Below are positions 7,022-15,399 of a DNA stretch of 19,032 nt, piece after piece. Each line of letters opens with the position of its first letter. Position 1 is the stretch's first letter. Below the pieces are notes generated by a model, which was not told the DNA's origin, ran no database searches, and saw only the letters and a program-made list of their open reading frames with translations. Made by a program: the position numbers and the translations under genes. The DNA is from JAVKMO01 sp031539345 (GTDB lineage: Bacteria > Bacteroidota > Bacteroidia > Chitinophagales > Chitinophagaceae): positions 1-19,032 of the forward strand of contig JAVKMO010000025.1 of the NCBI GenBank assembly GCA_031539345.1. Reading direction: 5' to 3'.

Positions 7022-8488
7022 TTAATGACTATACTTAGAATAATTAGGCGATTCTTTGGTTAAAGTAACGCTGTGCGTATGGCTTTCTTTTAAACCTGCA
7101 GATGTGATTTTAACAAATTTGCCATTCTTTTTAAGTAGTTCTATCGTTGCAGTGCCGCAATAGCCCATACCAGAACGAATACCTCCACAGAGTTGATGCA
7201 CAACTTCTTTCAAATGCCCTTTGTAAGGCACCATGCCTTCGATGCCTTCTGGCACAAGCTTACGAATGTCGTCTTGAAAATAGCGGTCTTTAGACCCTCG
7301 CTTCATCGCACTAATAGAACCCATGCCAACATAAGATTTGAATTTTCTGCCTTCATAAATAAAATCATCTCCGGGCGACTCTTCTGTACCTGCCACTAAA
7401 TTGCCTACCATAACTGCATCGGCACCAGCAGCAAGTGCTTTAACAATATCGCCTGAAAATTTTATTCCTCCATCTGCAATTACACTCACTTTATGCTTTT
7501 TACACATTTGATACACGTCATGCACGGCAGAAATTTGTGGCATCCCTACGCCTGCAATAATTCTTGTTGTACAAATTGAACCAGGCCCAATGCCCACTTT
7601 CACACTGCTTACACCGGCATCTATCAAGGCTTTTGCTCCCTCTCCTGTAACTACATTGCCTGCCATGATGTCTAATTTTGGAAATTTTTTTCTCGTTGCT
7701 TTCACTAATTCTAAAATGCTTTTTGAGTGCCCGTGTGCAGAATCTATCACCAAAATATCCACGCCCCATTTAATCAATTCAGAAATTCTTTCCTCGCTGT
7801 CTGGTCCAATACCCACGGCAGCCCCAACTTTTAATCTGCCTTCGGCGTCTTTGCAAGCGTTGGGATATTCAGAAAGGTTTTTAATGTCTTTCATCGTAAT
7901 CAATCCTTTTACAATACCCTGAGCATCAACAATTGGCAATTTTTCAACTTTGTTTTTTGCAAGCAAACTCGTTGCCACATCAATAGAAATATGTTTGTCT
8001 AAGGTGGTAATGAGATTTTCTTTCGTCATTATTTCATCAATGATTTGATTTTTTGTTTTGTTATATCGAAGGTCTCTGTTGGTTAAAATGCCTTGCAATT
8101 TTTTCTTTTCATCTACAATCAATAAACCCGATATTTTATAGCGTTCCATAATCGCTTTGGCTTCTTCAATGGTATTTGTTTTGAGTAGTGTGATGGGGTT
8201 TTTGATAATGCCGTTTTCATTGCGTTTTACTTTTTGCACGTGCAAGGCTTGGTCTTCAATACTCATGTTTTTATGAATAATGCCAATGCCGCCTTCTCTT
8301 GCAATACTAATTGCCATATTCGCTTCAGTAACGGTATCCATAGCCGCACTGATAATGGGAATATTGAGCTGTATGTTTTTAGTGATAGATGTTTTGAGTG
8401 ATACGTTAGACGGTAAAACTTCGGAAAAACCCGGAATCAAAAGAACGTCGTCAAATGTAATGCCTTCGGTGATGATTTTGTTTGTCAT
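7022..8488 (-). CDS. guaB: Inosine-5'-monophosphate dehydrogenase
   Basis: It converts IMP to XMP with NAD+, the first committed step of GMP synthesis in the cytosol. The chosen ATG at 8488 gives 488 residues (MTNKIITEGITFDDVLL). A TTG two codons upstream is unlikely because homologues begin near this ATG. The core is a TIM barrel interrupted at about 96-208 by two CBS domains (e.g. GILTNRDLR, GLITMKDIKNL) that bind adenine nucleotides. The catalytic loop GPGSICTTR carries Cys at about 306. The flap has KDRYFQ with the Arg-Tyr pair, and EGMVPYKG follows. All active-site elements are intact and the length is normal. The upstream side is the helicase terminator and the downstream side is parC after 8 nt. 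A dedicated promoter within 8489-8560 is expected, but no clear consensus is visible. Confidence 0.96.
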   Translation of the reverse strand: MTNKIITEGITFDDVLLIPGFSEVLPSNVSLKTSITKNIQLNIPIISAAMDTVTEANMAISIAREGGIGIIHKNMSIEDQALHVQKVKRNENGIIKNPITLLKTNTIEEAKAIMERYKISGLLIVDEKKKLQGILTNRDLRYNKTKNQIIDEIMTKENLITTLDKHISIDVATSLLAKNKVEKLPIVDAQGIVKGLITMKDIKNLSEYPNACKDAEGRLKVGAAVGIGPDSEERISELIKWGVDILVIDSAHGHSKSILELVKATRKKFPKLDIMAGNVVTGEGAKALIDAGVSSVKVGIGPGSICTTRIIAGVGMPQISAVHDVYQMCKKHKVSVIADGGIKFSGDIVKALAAGADAVMVGNLVAGTEESPGDDFIYEGRKFKSYVGMGSISAMKRGSKDRYFQDDIRKLVPEGIEGMVPYKGHLKEVVHQLCGGIRSGMGYCGTATIELLKKNGKFVKITSAGLKESHTHSVTLTKESPNYSKYSH

Positions 8489-8561
8489 AGTCAATGAAGA
8501 AAAGCAATGAGTAAATAAATCGGTTGAAAAAAGTTAATTGAGGTCTATTTCTTTTAATAAA

Positions 8562-8590
8562 AATGCGTTCTTAGGCTGTAAGAACGCATT
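8562..8590 (-). terminator. Strong intrinsic terminator of the DEAD-box helicase gene
   Basis: AATGCGTTCTTA (8562-8573) and TAAGAACGCATT (8579-8590) form a perfect 12-bp stem with a 5-nt loop. Read on the minus strand, the stem is followed by TTTATT, giving a five-T run with the last stem bases. It lies 28 nt past the helicase stop and upstream of guaB, so it separates the two transcription units. Confidence 0.85.
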
Positions 8591-8617
8591 AAAAAACGAG
8601 GTGTTATGATTCATTGC

Positions 8618-10393
8618 TTATCGACTGTTTGCGTCATTCATTCTTATTTTTCTGCCTTTAAAATTTTGCCCATCAATGGCTTTAATCATTTTACTGGCTT
8701 CTTTTTTATCTATTTCCACCCAACTGCTCATTTCTTTCATATCAACTTTTCCAAGTGATTCTTTTTTAATATCACTCATGTCTAAAATGTATTGCAAGAA
8801 ACTTGCTTTGTAAAAACCATCTTTCGTGCCTAAATTGACAAATAATTTTGTTTGATTTGCATCATCAAAAGGTTTTCTTTCATATTCCACACGGTCGCCT
8901 CTTCTTTCGCCACGTTCTGCATTATTTGACGAAAAACGACTGCTTTTTTGCTCTCTGTCATTGCGGTTAAAGCGGTCTCCTCTTTCACCAAAACGTCCTT
9001 CTTTTCTCTCTCCAAATTTGCTTCTGCTACTATCGCCTTCACGAGGTGAAAAACTTCTTTCATTGGCTTTGATATTTAAATCTTCTGCATTTTCATAATA
9101 CTTTAAAAAGCGATTAAATTCTAACGAAACCATGCGTTGAAGAATATCTTCCTTGCTCATGTGGGCAAATTTTTCTTGCAATTGTGGCAAGTATGTTTCA
9201 TAGCTGGCATCAGAAACATCAGCACTAATCAATGTTTCCATAAAATGAAAAAACTGTTTTCTGCAAACATCTTTTCCGTTTGGAATGTCTAAGCGATGAA
9301 ATTGTGCTTGAACAATTTTTTCTATGCTACGTAGTTTGAATGTTTCTCTTTGGTGAATAATACTCAAACAAATGCCCGTTTTTCCAGCTCGCCCTGTTCT
9401 TCCGCTACGATGGGTATATACTTCTATATCATCAGGTAATTCATAATTGATGACGTGCGTAATTCCTGTAACGTCTATTCCACGTGCGGCAACATCTGTC
9501 GCAATCAGCAATTGCAAACTTTTATTTCTAAAGCTCGACATTACTTTGTCTCTTTGTCCTTGTGTTAAATCTCCATGCAATGCATCAATGTCATAACCTT
9601 CACGCGTTAATTTTTCTGTAATCAATTGGGCATCAGATTTTGTACGCGTAAAAATAATGCCGTAAATGCCTGGATTAAAATCGATTAAACGTTTTAGCGT
9701 TTCGTAGCGATGTTGTGATTGAGTAATATAATATTGGTGATCGATATTTTTGTTACCTGTATTGGTTTTTCCGACAGTAATTTCTTGCGGATTGTCCATA
9801 TACTGTTTGCTCACACGTTTTATTTCTGCGGGCATTGTTGCACTAAACAACCAAGTGCTTTCTTTTCTTGGTGTGTTTTTTAAAATCAATTCAATGTCAT
9901 CTTTAAAGCCCATATTTAACATTTCATCGGCTTCGTCAAGAACAACATATTTGATTTCTTCTAAGTTCAATGCCTTACGTTCAATCAAATCAATCAATCT
10001 GCCTGGCGTTGCGACAATAATTTGAACGCCTTTACGAATGTCTTTAATTTGTAAGCTAATGCTAGTGCCACCATAAACAGCAACAACATTAACACCGGGT
10101 ACGTGCTTTTTGTACCCACTTATTTCTTTTACAATTTGAACGCAAAGTTCTCTTGTTGGACATACCACCAATGCTTGTGGTAGGTATTTAAATTTTTCGA
10201 TAATTTGTAAAAGAGGCAAACCAAAAGCCGCTGTTTTGCCTGTGCCCGTTTGAGCAAGCCCAATAAAATCTTGTGTTTTACTGAGTAAAATGGGAATTGC
10301 TTTGAGTTGAATTTCTGTTGGCGTTGTAAAACCCAATTCATCAACCGCTTGTAATAATGAAGCCTCTAACCCCAACTCTTTAAATGTAGTCAT
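8618..10393 (-). CDS. DEAD-box ATP-dependent RNA helicase with DbpA-type RNA-binding domain
   Basis: An RNA-unwinding enzyme, probably for ribosome assembly or mRNA remodelling. The ATG at 10393 gives 591 residues (MTTFKELGLEASLLQAVDEL); the longer frame would start with TTG 10408. Motifs by residue: Q-motif region 3-30, Walker A AQTGTGKT (47-54), PTREL (79-83), TPGR near 129, DEAD (153-156), SAT (184-186), HGDLTQGQRD (273-282), HRSGRTGRAG (328-337). An Arg/Gly/Ser-rich linker (about 445-510, e.g. FGERKEGRFGERGDRFNR) leads to a C-terminal RRM-like domain (about 515-591, TKLFVNLGTKDGFYKASFLQ). This is the DeaD/CsdA/CshA type; the exact orthologue is not decided. It has its own promoter candidate and terminator, so it is monocistronic. 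Confidence 0.93.
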   Translation of the reverse strand: MTTFKELGLEASLLQAVDELGFTTPTEIQLKAIPILLSKTQDFIGLAQTGTGKTAAFGLPLLQIIEKFKYLPQALVVCPTRELCVQIVKEISGYKKHVPGVNVVAVYGGTSISLQIKDIRKGVQIIVATPGRLIDLIERKALNLEEIKYVVLDEADEMLNMGFKDDIELILKNTPRKESTWLFSATMPAEIKRVSKQYMDNPQEITVGKTNTGNKNIDHQYYITQSQHRYETLKRLIDFNPGIYGIIFTRTKSDAQLITEKLTREGYDIDALHGDLTQGQRDKVMSSFRNKSLQLLIATDVAARGIDVTGITHVINYELPDDIEVYTHRSGRTGRAGKTGICLSIIHQRETFKLRSIEKIVQAQFHRLDIPNGKDVCRKQFFHFMETLISADVSDASYETYLPQLQEKFAHMSKEDILQRMVSLEFNRFLKYYENAEDLNIKANERSFSPREGDSSRSKFGERKEGRFGERGDRFNRNDREQKSSRFSSNNAERGERRGDRVEYERKPFDDANQTKLFVNLGTKDGFYKASFLQYILDMSDIKKESLGKVDMKEMSSWVEIDKKEASKMIKAIDGQNFKGRKIRMNDANSR

Positions 10394-10432
10394 AATAATT
10401 TTTGTCAAATTTTAATGTATAAAAAACTTGTG

Positions 10433-10440
10433 CAAATGTA
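10433..10440 (-). promoter_or_regulatory. Bacteroidota -7 promoter element for the helicase gene
   Basis: On the minus strand this reads TACATTTG, an exact match to TAnnTTTG, 39 nt upstream of the helicase ATG. Transcription would start around 10427 and leave a leader of about 30 nt. A -33 TTTG is not evident at the usual spacing, although a TTTAAAAC stretch is near. An AT-rich inverted repeat (10462-10468 with 10480-10486) lies just upstream, next to the ccmF stop, but lacks a T-tract. Confidence 0.4.
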
Positions 10441-10505
10441 ATCGCTTTGCCTGAAGTAAGTTTTAAAGTTTGTTTTACCCTTTAAATCTGCACCATTGCA
10501 AAGGT

Positions 10506-12944
10506 TTATTTACCGCTGAAACGTTTTTTTGCACTCAAAATAAAACCAATAAACATAACCAGTGTTCCCAACCAAACAATGTTGATATATGGAAATTCAA
10601 ACACCTTGAGCGTAATGTACTCTAACGTAGCTTGAGACTCTTTGTAGGCAATTTCAAATTGATTGTTGCTAACGAGTTTGTTAAAATTGAACATTAAATT
10701 ATTGGCAATGACTGTGTCAGGTAGATAGATAATTTCTCCATTTTTCAAACCAATCGACGGATGCGATTCATAGCGACTACCGTTTCTGTCTGACACGGAT
10801 AAATAAGCCGTAATGCCTGTATCAATTCCTTTTTCAGCAAAACGTTTCCGTACCAAAGTATCTAAAATTTTAGACACTTTTGTGAGTGTTACGAAACCGG
10901 TAGAATAGAAAAAAGTGTCCTTAATGTGTAGTCCGATTTTTTTATATTGTACAGTGTCTTCAGGCTTTTTCTCTACGTCTTGTACATAAGTTAAATAAAC
11001 AAAAATGTCTTTTGTTATGTCATGTTTTGATGCAGGATTAGGAGTAAGCCCTTCTTGATTTTTTGTGTTTTGAATTACATCTGGGTATAAAGAAAACGTT
11101 TCTTTTGTTTTTTTATGTTCAAATAAAATATGATAAAAAAATGTTTTTGTTCGCGTGTCCATGCTATCATTACCCAAAAAAGTAACCGCATAATCACCCA
11201 TGTCTGTTTTTAAATTTTTAATCAGTGTGATATTTTCTAAGGGGCTTTCACTTTGGTTTTCATTATTTTGAAGTGGAGAAAAACCTGTGGTATTCCATGA
11301 TAATATTTTTTTTTCACTCGAACTAATCAAAATGCCGACAATAAGAAGTGCAAAACCCGCATGAGCCAATCCTCCGCCATATTTAGAGAATTGTTTTTTA
11401 ACCATTACAACAAGATAATACGCGTTGGCGACAAGGCAAAACACACTGCATAACAAGGTTAAAACAATGCTATAATAAAAGCCTAATCCTTTGGCATAAA
11501 AAGTCAGTTGGATAAAAATAAGAATGCCGACAGTGATAATAAAACTAATCAAAACAGGCAACCATAAGTGTTTTTTTAAATGTGCTTTTGGTGTGCTTTT
11601 GAATTTGTAAAAAAAACCTAACCCACTCAATAGCGTAACAATAAGTGCAACAAAAATTTGATTGCTATTGTAACTAAAAGGCACATCGCTTGGTGGAGCA
11701 AAAGTGGTATGAAAAATTTTATTGATGACAGGTAAAGACGTTTTAAATGAAATAACAATCGCACTTAAAAACAAAACGATAGAACCGACAAACATTAAAA
11801 ACTCTCGTGAATGTGTTTTTTCTTCTTCACGAATGGTCGGTATTTTTTTGTACTGAAAGACAAACAATGCAAGGCTTGACACAACAAATAGAAGCAGAAA
11901 AAGGAGCAATTGCAAAGTAATTCCAGCACCTGTAAAAGCGTGTACAGAAGTGTCGCCAAGTACGCCACTGCGTGTTAAATAAGTAGAATATAGAACGAAT
12001 AAAAAAGCGAGGATATAAAACAAAATTGTTGTACGCAAAGACCGCTTTGTTTTATTGTAAATGAGATTACAATGAATGGCAGCAACCATAATGAGCCACG
12101 GAACAAGCGATGCGTTTTCTACAGGATCCCAGGCCCAATAACCACCAAAGGTGAGTGATTCATACGCCCATGCAGCCCCCATCATAACGCCCAAACCCAA
12201 TACAGCAGCAGAAAGTAGCGACCACATTAAAATGTCTTTGGCAAAAAGGGTGTATTCTTTTTTTAATAAACTGCTGACTACAAAAGCAAATGGATACGTA
12301 AATAAAGCAAAACCTAAAAATAAAATCGGTGGGTGAATGACCATCCAATAATTTTGAAGCAGTGCGTTTAACCCAATGCCATCTTGAATTTTAGATAAAT
12401 AGTTGGCTTGAGAAAAAATGGGAGCATTGACCATTTCATTACGTAATAAGGTAAATGGATTGTTGCCAATATGAAAGCCAAACACGTCTATACCCAATAC
12501 CATCGTGCCAAGCAAGACTTGAAAAATAGCAACAATGGCAAGGACTTCTTTTTCCCATGCACGAAATTTCAAAATGAACACTAAGCCAATTGCTGCATTC
12601 CAAAAACTCCATAATAAGAAACTCCCTTCTTGTCCTTCCCAAAAACAACTTAAAATATATTTTAATGGTAAGTTGAGATTGGAATGTTGATAGGCATAAG
12701 AAAATTCAAAATAGTGTTGAATGAGAATTTGATATAAGCTCAAAAAAACAACAACGACAGAAATAAAATGAAGGATGAAAAATGCACGTGCTACGAGTAA
12801 CAAGCGAGGTTGTTCTTGCTGTTTGTATTTTCCAAAGGCAAGCGAATAAAAAATAATCGCAGCAAAAAGTGCCGCGATAAAGTGTGTTACAATTGCTAAA
12901 ATGCCAATTTTACCAACAAAAAGATGTTCGTTTAAATAGTCCAT
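10506..12944 (-). CDS. ccmF: Cytochrome c haem lyase subunit CcmF
   Basis: An 812-residue integral membrane protein that takes haem from holo-CcmE and attaches it to apocytochrome c outside the inner membrane. There are many hydrophobic helices across the N-terminal 530 residues. The tryptophan-rich WWD haem-handling signature is GGYWAWDPVENASLVPW (267-283). Other family hallmarks are FWEGQEGSFLLW (101-112) and YWMVIHPPILFLG (199-211). A long hydrophilic domain (about 545-775) precedes a final transmembrane helix (about 785-803) and a basic end. At 812 residues it is longer than the roughly 650-residue proteobacterial CcmF, mainly in this C-terminal part. It starts 13 nt after ccmE, so the two are co-transcribed. 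Confidence 0.93.
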   Translation of the reverse strand: MDYLNEHLFVGKIGILAIVTHFIAALFAAIIFYSLAFGKYKQQEQPRLLLVARAFFILHFISVVVVFLSLYQILIQHYFEFSYAYQHSNLNLPLKYILSCFWEGQEGSFLLWSFWNAAIGLVFILKFRAWEKEVLAIVAIFQVLLGTMVLGIDVFGFHIGNNPFTLLRNEMVNAPIFSQANYLSKIQDGIGLNALLQNYWMVIHPPILFLGFALFTYPFAFVVSSLLKKEYTLFAKDILMWSLLSAAVLGLGVMMGAAWAYESLTFGGYWAWDPVENASLVPWLIMVAAIHCNLIYNKTKRSLRTTILFYILAFLFVLYSTYLTRSGVLGDTSVHAFTGAGITLQLLLFLLLFVVSSLALFVFQYKKIPTIREEEKTHSREFLMFVGSIVLFLSAIVISFKTSLPVINKIFHTTFAPPSDVPFSYNSNQIFVALIVTLLSGLGFFYKFKSTPKAHLKKHLWLPVLISFIITVGILIFIQLTFYAKGLGFYYSIVLTLLCSVFCLVANAYYLVVMVKKQFSKYGGGLAHAGFALLIVGILISSSEKKILSWNTTGFSPLQNNENQSESPLENITLIKNLKTDMGDYAVTFLGNDSMDTRTKTFFYHILFEHKKTKETFSLYPDVIQNTKNQEGLTPNPASKHDITKDIFVYLTYVQDVEKKPEDTVQYKKIGLHIKDTFFYSTGFVTLTKVSKILDTLVRKRFAEKGIDTGITAYLSVSDRNGSRYESHPSIGLKNGEIIYLPDTVIANNLMFNFNKLVSNNQFEIAYKESQATLEYITLKVFEFPYINIVWLGTLVMFIGFILSAKKRFSGK

Positions 12945-12957
12945 TCCAAGTTATATT

Positions 12958-13365
12958 TTAATTGACAGAAATAGTATTTTGAGCAAGTGAGCTAACGTCT
13001 TCTTTATACTTTGAAGGACATTTCATCAATATTTCATTACACTCAAAATAATCTGTTCGCATTTTTCCTTTTAATACCAAGCGTGTGCTTTTTTCAATGT
13101 CTTTCGGTTTAACATTATTGTAAATGACTTTTGTTTTTCCGCCTAAGCTGTCAGTAGCATAAAAAATAAACAAATTGGGATTGTTGATAGCATCGTAGTG
13201 AACATTTTCACTGTTATCAATTTTGGCAATTAAATGAACAAATTTGTTCTTCTTTTTGGTCGCAGAATAAATCGTGTCATAGGTTGTCAAGTTGCCAGAA
13301 AAACTAATTAAAATGCCAATTGAAACAGCAATTAAAACCAAAAGAATGATCGATGTTTTTTTCAT
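12958..13365 (-). CDS. ccmE: Cytochrome c maturation haem chaperone CcmE, CXXXY variant
   Basis: A 135-residue periplasm-facing haem carrier. A signal-anchor helix spans about 5-22 (SIILLVLIAVSIGILISF), followed by an OB-fold-like beta domain including LVLKGKMRTDYFECNEILMK (96-115). In classical CcmE the haem is bound through the His of an HxxxY motif; here the equivalent is CPSKY, with C116 in place of His and Y120 kept. CXXXY-type CcmE proteins are known from Desulfovibrio and archaea, and I recall the same form in Bacteroidota. The protein is otherwise complete. It precedes ccmF by 13 nt. CcmA, B and C are not in the window and must be elsewhere. Confidence 0.9.
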   Translation of the reverse strand: MKKTSIILLVLIAVSIGILISFSGNLTTYDTIYSATKKKNKFVHLIAKIDNSENVHYDAINNPNLFIFYATDSLGGKTKVIYNNVKPKDIEKSTRLVLKGKMRTDYFECNEILMKCPSKYKEDVSSLAQNTISVN

Positions 13366-13382
13366 GGTTTAAAGTTAAATGA

Positions 13383-13434
13383 ATAAAAAATAGAAGACCC
13401 AAAGAGGTTCAACAAGGGTGATAAAATGGTCTTC
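13383..13434 (-). terminator. Terminator- or attenuator-like hairpin before ccmE
   Basis: GAAGACC (13393-13399) and GGTCTTC (13428-13434) pair over 7 bp around a 28-nt loop. On the minus strand the stem is followed by TATTTTTTATT. It could end the acetyltransferase transcript about 120 nt past its stop. Because it sits only about 18 nt before the ccmE ATG, it could also control read-through into ccmE-ccmF. The large loop makes it weaker than a standard terminator. Confidence 0.4.
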
Positions 13435-13484
13435 ACAATCAAGAATTGCCAAAATACTCTTTTAGGCTACTTGTAGAAATAAAT

Positions 13485-13524
13485 GTGCTATAAGTTACCC
13501 AAAACACAAGGGTTTGTGTAGCAC
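13485..13524. repeat. Nested inverted repeats downstream of the acetyltransferase
   Basis: GTGCTA (13485-13490) pairs with TAGCAC (13519-13524). Inside it ACACAA (13504-13509) pairs with TTGTGT (13514-13519) around GGGT. The two outer and inner arms share base 13519, so they are alternatives or near-coaxial. On the minus strand the inner hairpin is followed by TTT only. This may be RNA structure at the 3' end of the acetyltransferase message. Confidence 0.3.
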
Positions 13525-13556
13525 AATCGTACAAAATGAACAAGCTGAATGTTGCT

Positions 13557-14192
13557 TTATTGGATAACGATTTGAACAGGAATTTCGGTTTGCTTTTCTT
13601 CGATTTCTTTTTTTTGTTTTTCAGGGTCAAAAAGCATTGCAGTACACAGACAGTTTTTTCTTTCTTTGCTTTGTAAAATTTGATAATTCACGCAGCTTTT
13701 ACAACCATTCCAAAACGTTTCGTCAGACGTGAGTTCTGAATAAGTTACTGGGCGATAACCTAAATCACTGTTGATTTTCATTACCGCTAACCCTGTTGTT
13801 AATCCAAACACTTTTGCATTGGGATAGAGTGTTCTTGAGTATTCAAAAATTTTTGTTTTAATCGCTTTTGCAACGCCTGTTTTTCGGTATAAAGGTGCAA
13901 CAATCAAGCCTGAATGGGCAACAAATTGTTGATGTCCCCAACTTTCTATATAAGAAAAACCTACCCATTCACCACTTGACAAAACGGCTATAATGGCTTT
14001 TTTCTCTTTCATTTTTTCTTGAATGTAAAGGGGCGACCTTTTTGCAATTCCCGTTCCTCTGACCTTTGCAGAAGATTCCATTTCGTCGGTAATAAGAGTT
14101 GCATAATGGTCGTCTTCTTCAGTTGCAACGCGTACAATAATATGTAAAGAAGTGTGCAACGATTGTTGCTTTTGTTGAGTGTCTGTGTTCAT
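13557..14192 (-). CDS. GNAT N-acetyltransferase of the Bacteroidota arginine-cluster type
   Basis: A 211-residue acyl-CoA-dependent N-acetyltransferase. The acetyl-CoA motif is LIVAPLYRKTGVAKAIK (96-112), with R103-x-x-G106-x-A108. The fold continues to VMKINSDLGYRPVTY (137-151). The C-terminal part carries Cys residues in FWNGCKSCVNY (C164, C167) and NCLCTAMLFDP (C181, C183), a possible metal site. From memory, GNAT proteins with this tail stand at the head of the arginine operon (beside argG/argC) in many Bacteroidota, where they may supply the N-acyl-glutamate step. Here no arg gene follows, as ccmE is next. Family is clear; substrate is uncertain. Confidence 0.75.
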   Translation of the reverse strand: MNTDTQQKQQSLHTSLHIIVRVATEEDDHYATLITDEMESSAKVRGTGIAKRSPLYIQEKMKEKKAIIAVLSSGEWVGFSYIESWGHQQFVAHSGLIVAPLYRKTGVAKAIKTKIFEYSRTLYPNAKVFGLTTGLAVMKINSDLGYRPVTYSELTSDETFWNGCKSCVNYQILQSKERKNCLCTAMLFDPEKQKKEIEEKQTEIPVQIVIQ

Positions 14193-14248
14193 TGAGAAAT
14201 TAAAAATAAACGATAAATGAGTTGTATGAATGTGTTCAAATCCTTTTC

Positions 14249-14271
14249 CTAATCAGCTTAAAAGCGATTAG
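14249..14271. repeat. Hairpin between rpoD and the acetyltransferase gene
   Basis: CTAATC (14249-14254) pairs with GATTAG (14266-14271). Inside, GCTT (14256-14259) faces AAGC (14262-14265), giving a 9-bp stem with one bulged A and a small loop. Neither strand has a T-tract after it, so it is a structured spacer rather than a firm rpoD terminator. Confidence 0.35.
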
Positions 14272-14331
14272 TATAACTGGGACTTCGTCTATTCATTAGT
14301 CTCATTGTATGGTTATTTCTTATGGTATAAA

Positions 14332-15189
14332 TTAGCCCAAATAGGTTTTTAACAAATTGCTATATCGGCCTTTTTGTAATCGTTTAATGGCTCTTTCTTT
14401 AATTTGTCGAATGCGTTCTTTGGTGAGATCATATTTTTGACCAATTTGTTCTATGGTTGGTCCATTTTCTCCGTCTAAACCAAAAAAAGTACTCACTATT
14501 TCAGATTCTCTTTGACTTAATGTTTTTAAAATGCGTTTGATTTCTTGACGCATAGAGTCTTTTAATACGTCTTCATCAGAGCGGTCTGTGCCTTCTAAAA
14601 AATCAGCATGAACGCCATCTTCCGATTGTTGCAAAGGTGCATCTAAAGACGTATGTCGCATATTGGATTGAAATAAAGTATTGACTTCAATTTCAGTCAT
14701 ATCCATCAATTGGGCTAATTCTTCTGTTGAAGGTTCGCGTTCATTTTCTTGCTCAAAAGCAACGTAGGCTTTGTTCGCTTTATTGTATGTGCCAATTTTA
14801 TTTTGTGGCAAACGAACCAACCGTCCTTGCTCTGCAAGTGCTTGTAAAATAGATTGTCTAATCCACCATACGGCGTAAGAAATAAATTTAAAACCTTTGG
14901 TTTCATCAAAACGTTGTGCAGCTTTTATTAAACCTAAGTTCCCTTCGTTTATTAAATCACTTAATGACAATCCTTGATGTTGATATTGCTTTGCAACAGA
15001 CACAACAAAACGTAAATTAGCCGTTGTTAATTTCTCTAACGCACGCTTGTCACCCATTCTAATTTTTTGTGCTAAAACAGTTTCTTCTTCTGCTGTAATG
15101 AGTGGAATTTTAGAAACTTCTTGCAAATATTTTTCAACCGCTTGCGAGTCTCTATTCGTAATCTGTGTAGCTATTTTAAGTTGTCTCAT
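14332..15189 (-). CDS. rpoD: Primary RNA polymerase sigma factor RpoD (short Bacteroidota form)
   Basis: A 285-residue sigma-70 that directs RNA polymerase to housekeeping promoters. The ATG at 15189 was chosen (MRQLKIATQITNRDSQAVEK) because Bacteroidota RpoD begins exactly so; the longer frame to 15267 adds a hydrophobic, unfamiliar stretch. Region 1.2 covers about 15-45. Region 2 covers about 52-122, with NLRFVVSVAKQYQHQGLSLS, DLINEGNLGLIKAAQRFDET and ISYAVWWIRQSI. Region 3 spans about 125-205, and region 4 about 215-282 with the helix-turn-helix PTIEQIGQKYDLTKERIRQI (244-263). Region 1.1 and the non-conserved insert are absent, as usual for this phylum. This fits the TTTG/TAnnTTTG promoters seen here. 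It is divergent from the acyl-CoA synthetase. Confidence 0.93.
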   Translation of the reverse strand: MRQLKIATQITNRDSQAVEKYLQEVSKIPLITAEEETVLAQKIRMGDKRALEKLTTANLRFVVSVAKQYQHQGLSLSDLINEGNLGLIKAAQRFDETKGFKFISYAVWWIRQSILQALAEQGRLVRLPQNKIGTYNKANKAYVAFEQENEREPSTEELAQLMDMTEIEVNTLFQSNMRHTSLDAPLQQSEDGVHADFLEGTDRSDEDVLKDSMRQEIKRILKTLSQRESEIVSTFFGLDGENGPTIEQIGQKYDLTKERIRQIKERAIKRLQKGRYSNLLKTYLG

Positions 15190-15286
15190 TGAGTATATGA
15201 AATATTTTAATATATGCTTTAAAAGTGAGCGAATATATTTTTTTTCACGACCTAATAAGGGTAGCAAAATATTTTAATTCATTTCT

Positions 15287-15319
15287 TTTGTTATTTTCAA
15301 CCTGATCATCCTATTTTTA
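15287..15319 (+). promoter_or_regulatory. Candidate promoter of the acyl-CoA synthetase gene
   Basis: TTTG (15287-15290) and TATTTTTA (15312-15319) are 21 nt apart and resemble the Bacteroidota -33 and -7 boxes; the last base of the -7 box is A instead of G. The leader to the ATG would be about 75 nt. No equally good promoter for rpoD was found on the other strand of this 210-bp divergent region. Confidence 0.3.
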
Positions 15320-15399
15320 GATATAACCTATTTTTATGTATTCTTATGGCAAAAAATAGATCTATTTATTTTTTTTAACACATTTAATACAAGCAAAAA

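Noticed and set aside
8489..8494. TTG start two codons upstream of guaB
   Set aside because: The ATG at 8488 matches the usual family N-terminus; the TTG only lengthens the frame.
10394..10408. TTG start for the DEAD-box helicase
   Set aside because: The ATG at 10393 gives the standard MTTFKELGL beginning and suits the promoter position.
13439..13630. 63-aa minus-strand frame overlapping the acetyltransferase end
   Set aside because: It overlaps the real gene in another frame and its translation is a Lys/Ser-rich shadow of the Lys/Glu-rich tail.
4401..14310. Shared 13-mer TAGTCTCATTGTA at 4401-4413 and 14297-14309
   Set aside because: With an AT-rich 19-kb window a few chance 13-bp matches are expected; the flanks do not match.
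15190..15267. N-terminal extension of rpoD to 15267
   Set aside because: The extra 26 residues are hydrophobic/basic and unlike region 1.1; known homologues start at MRQLKI.
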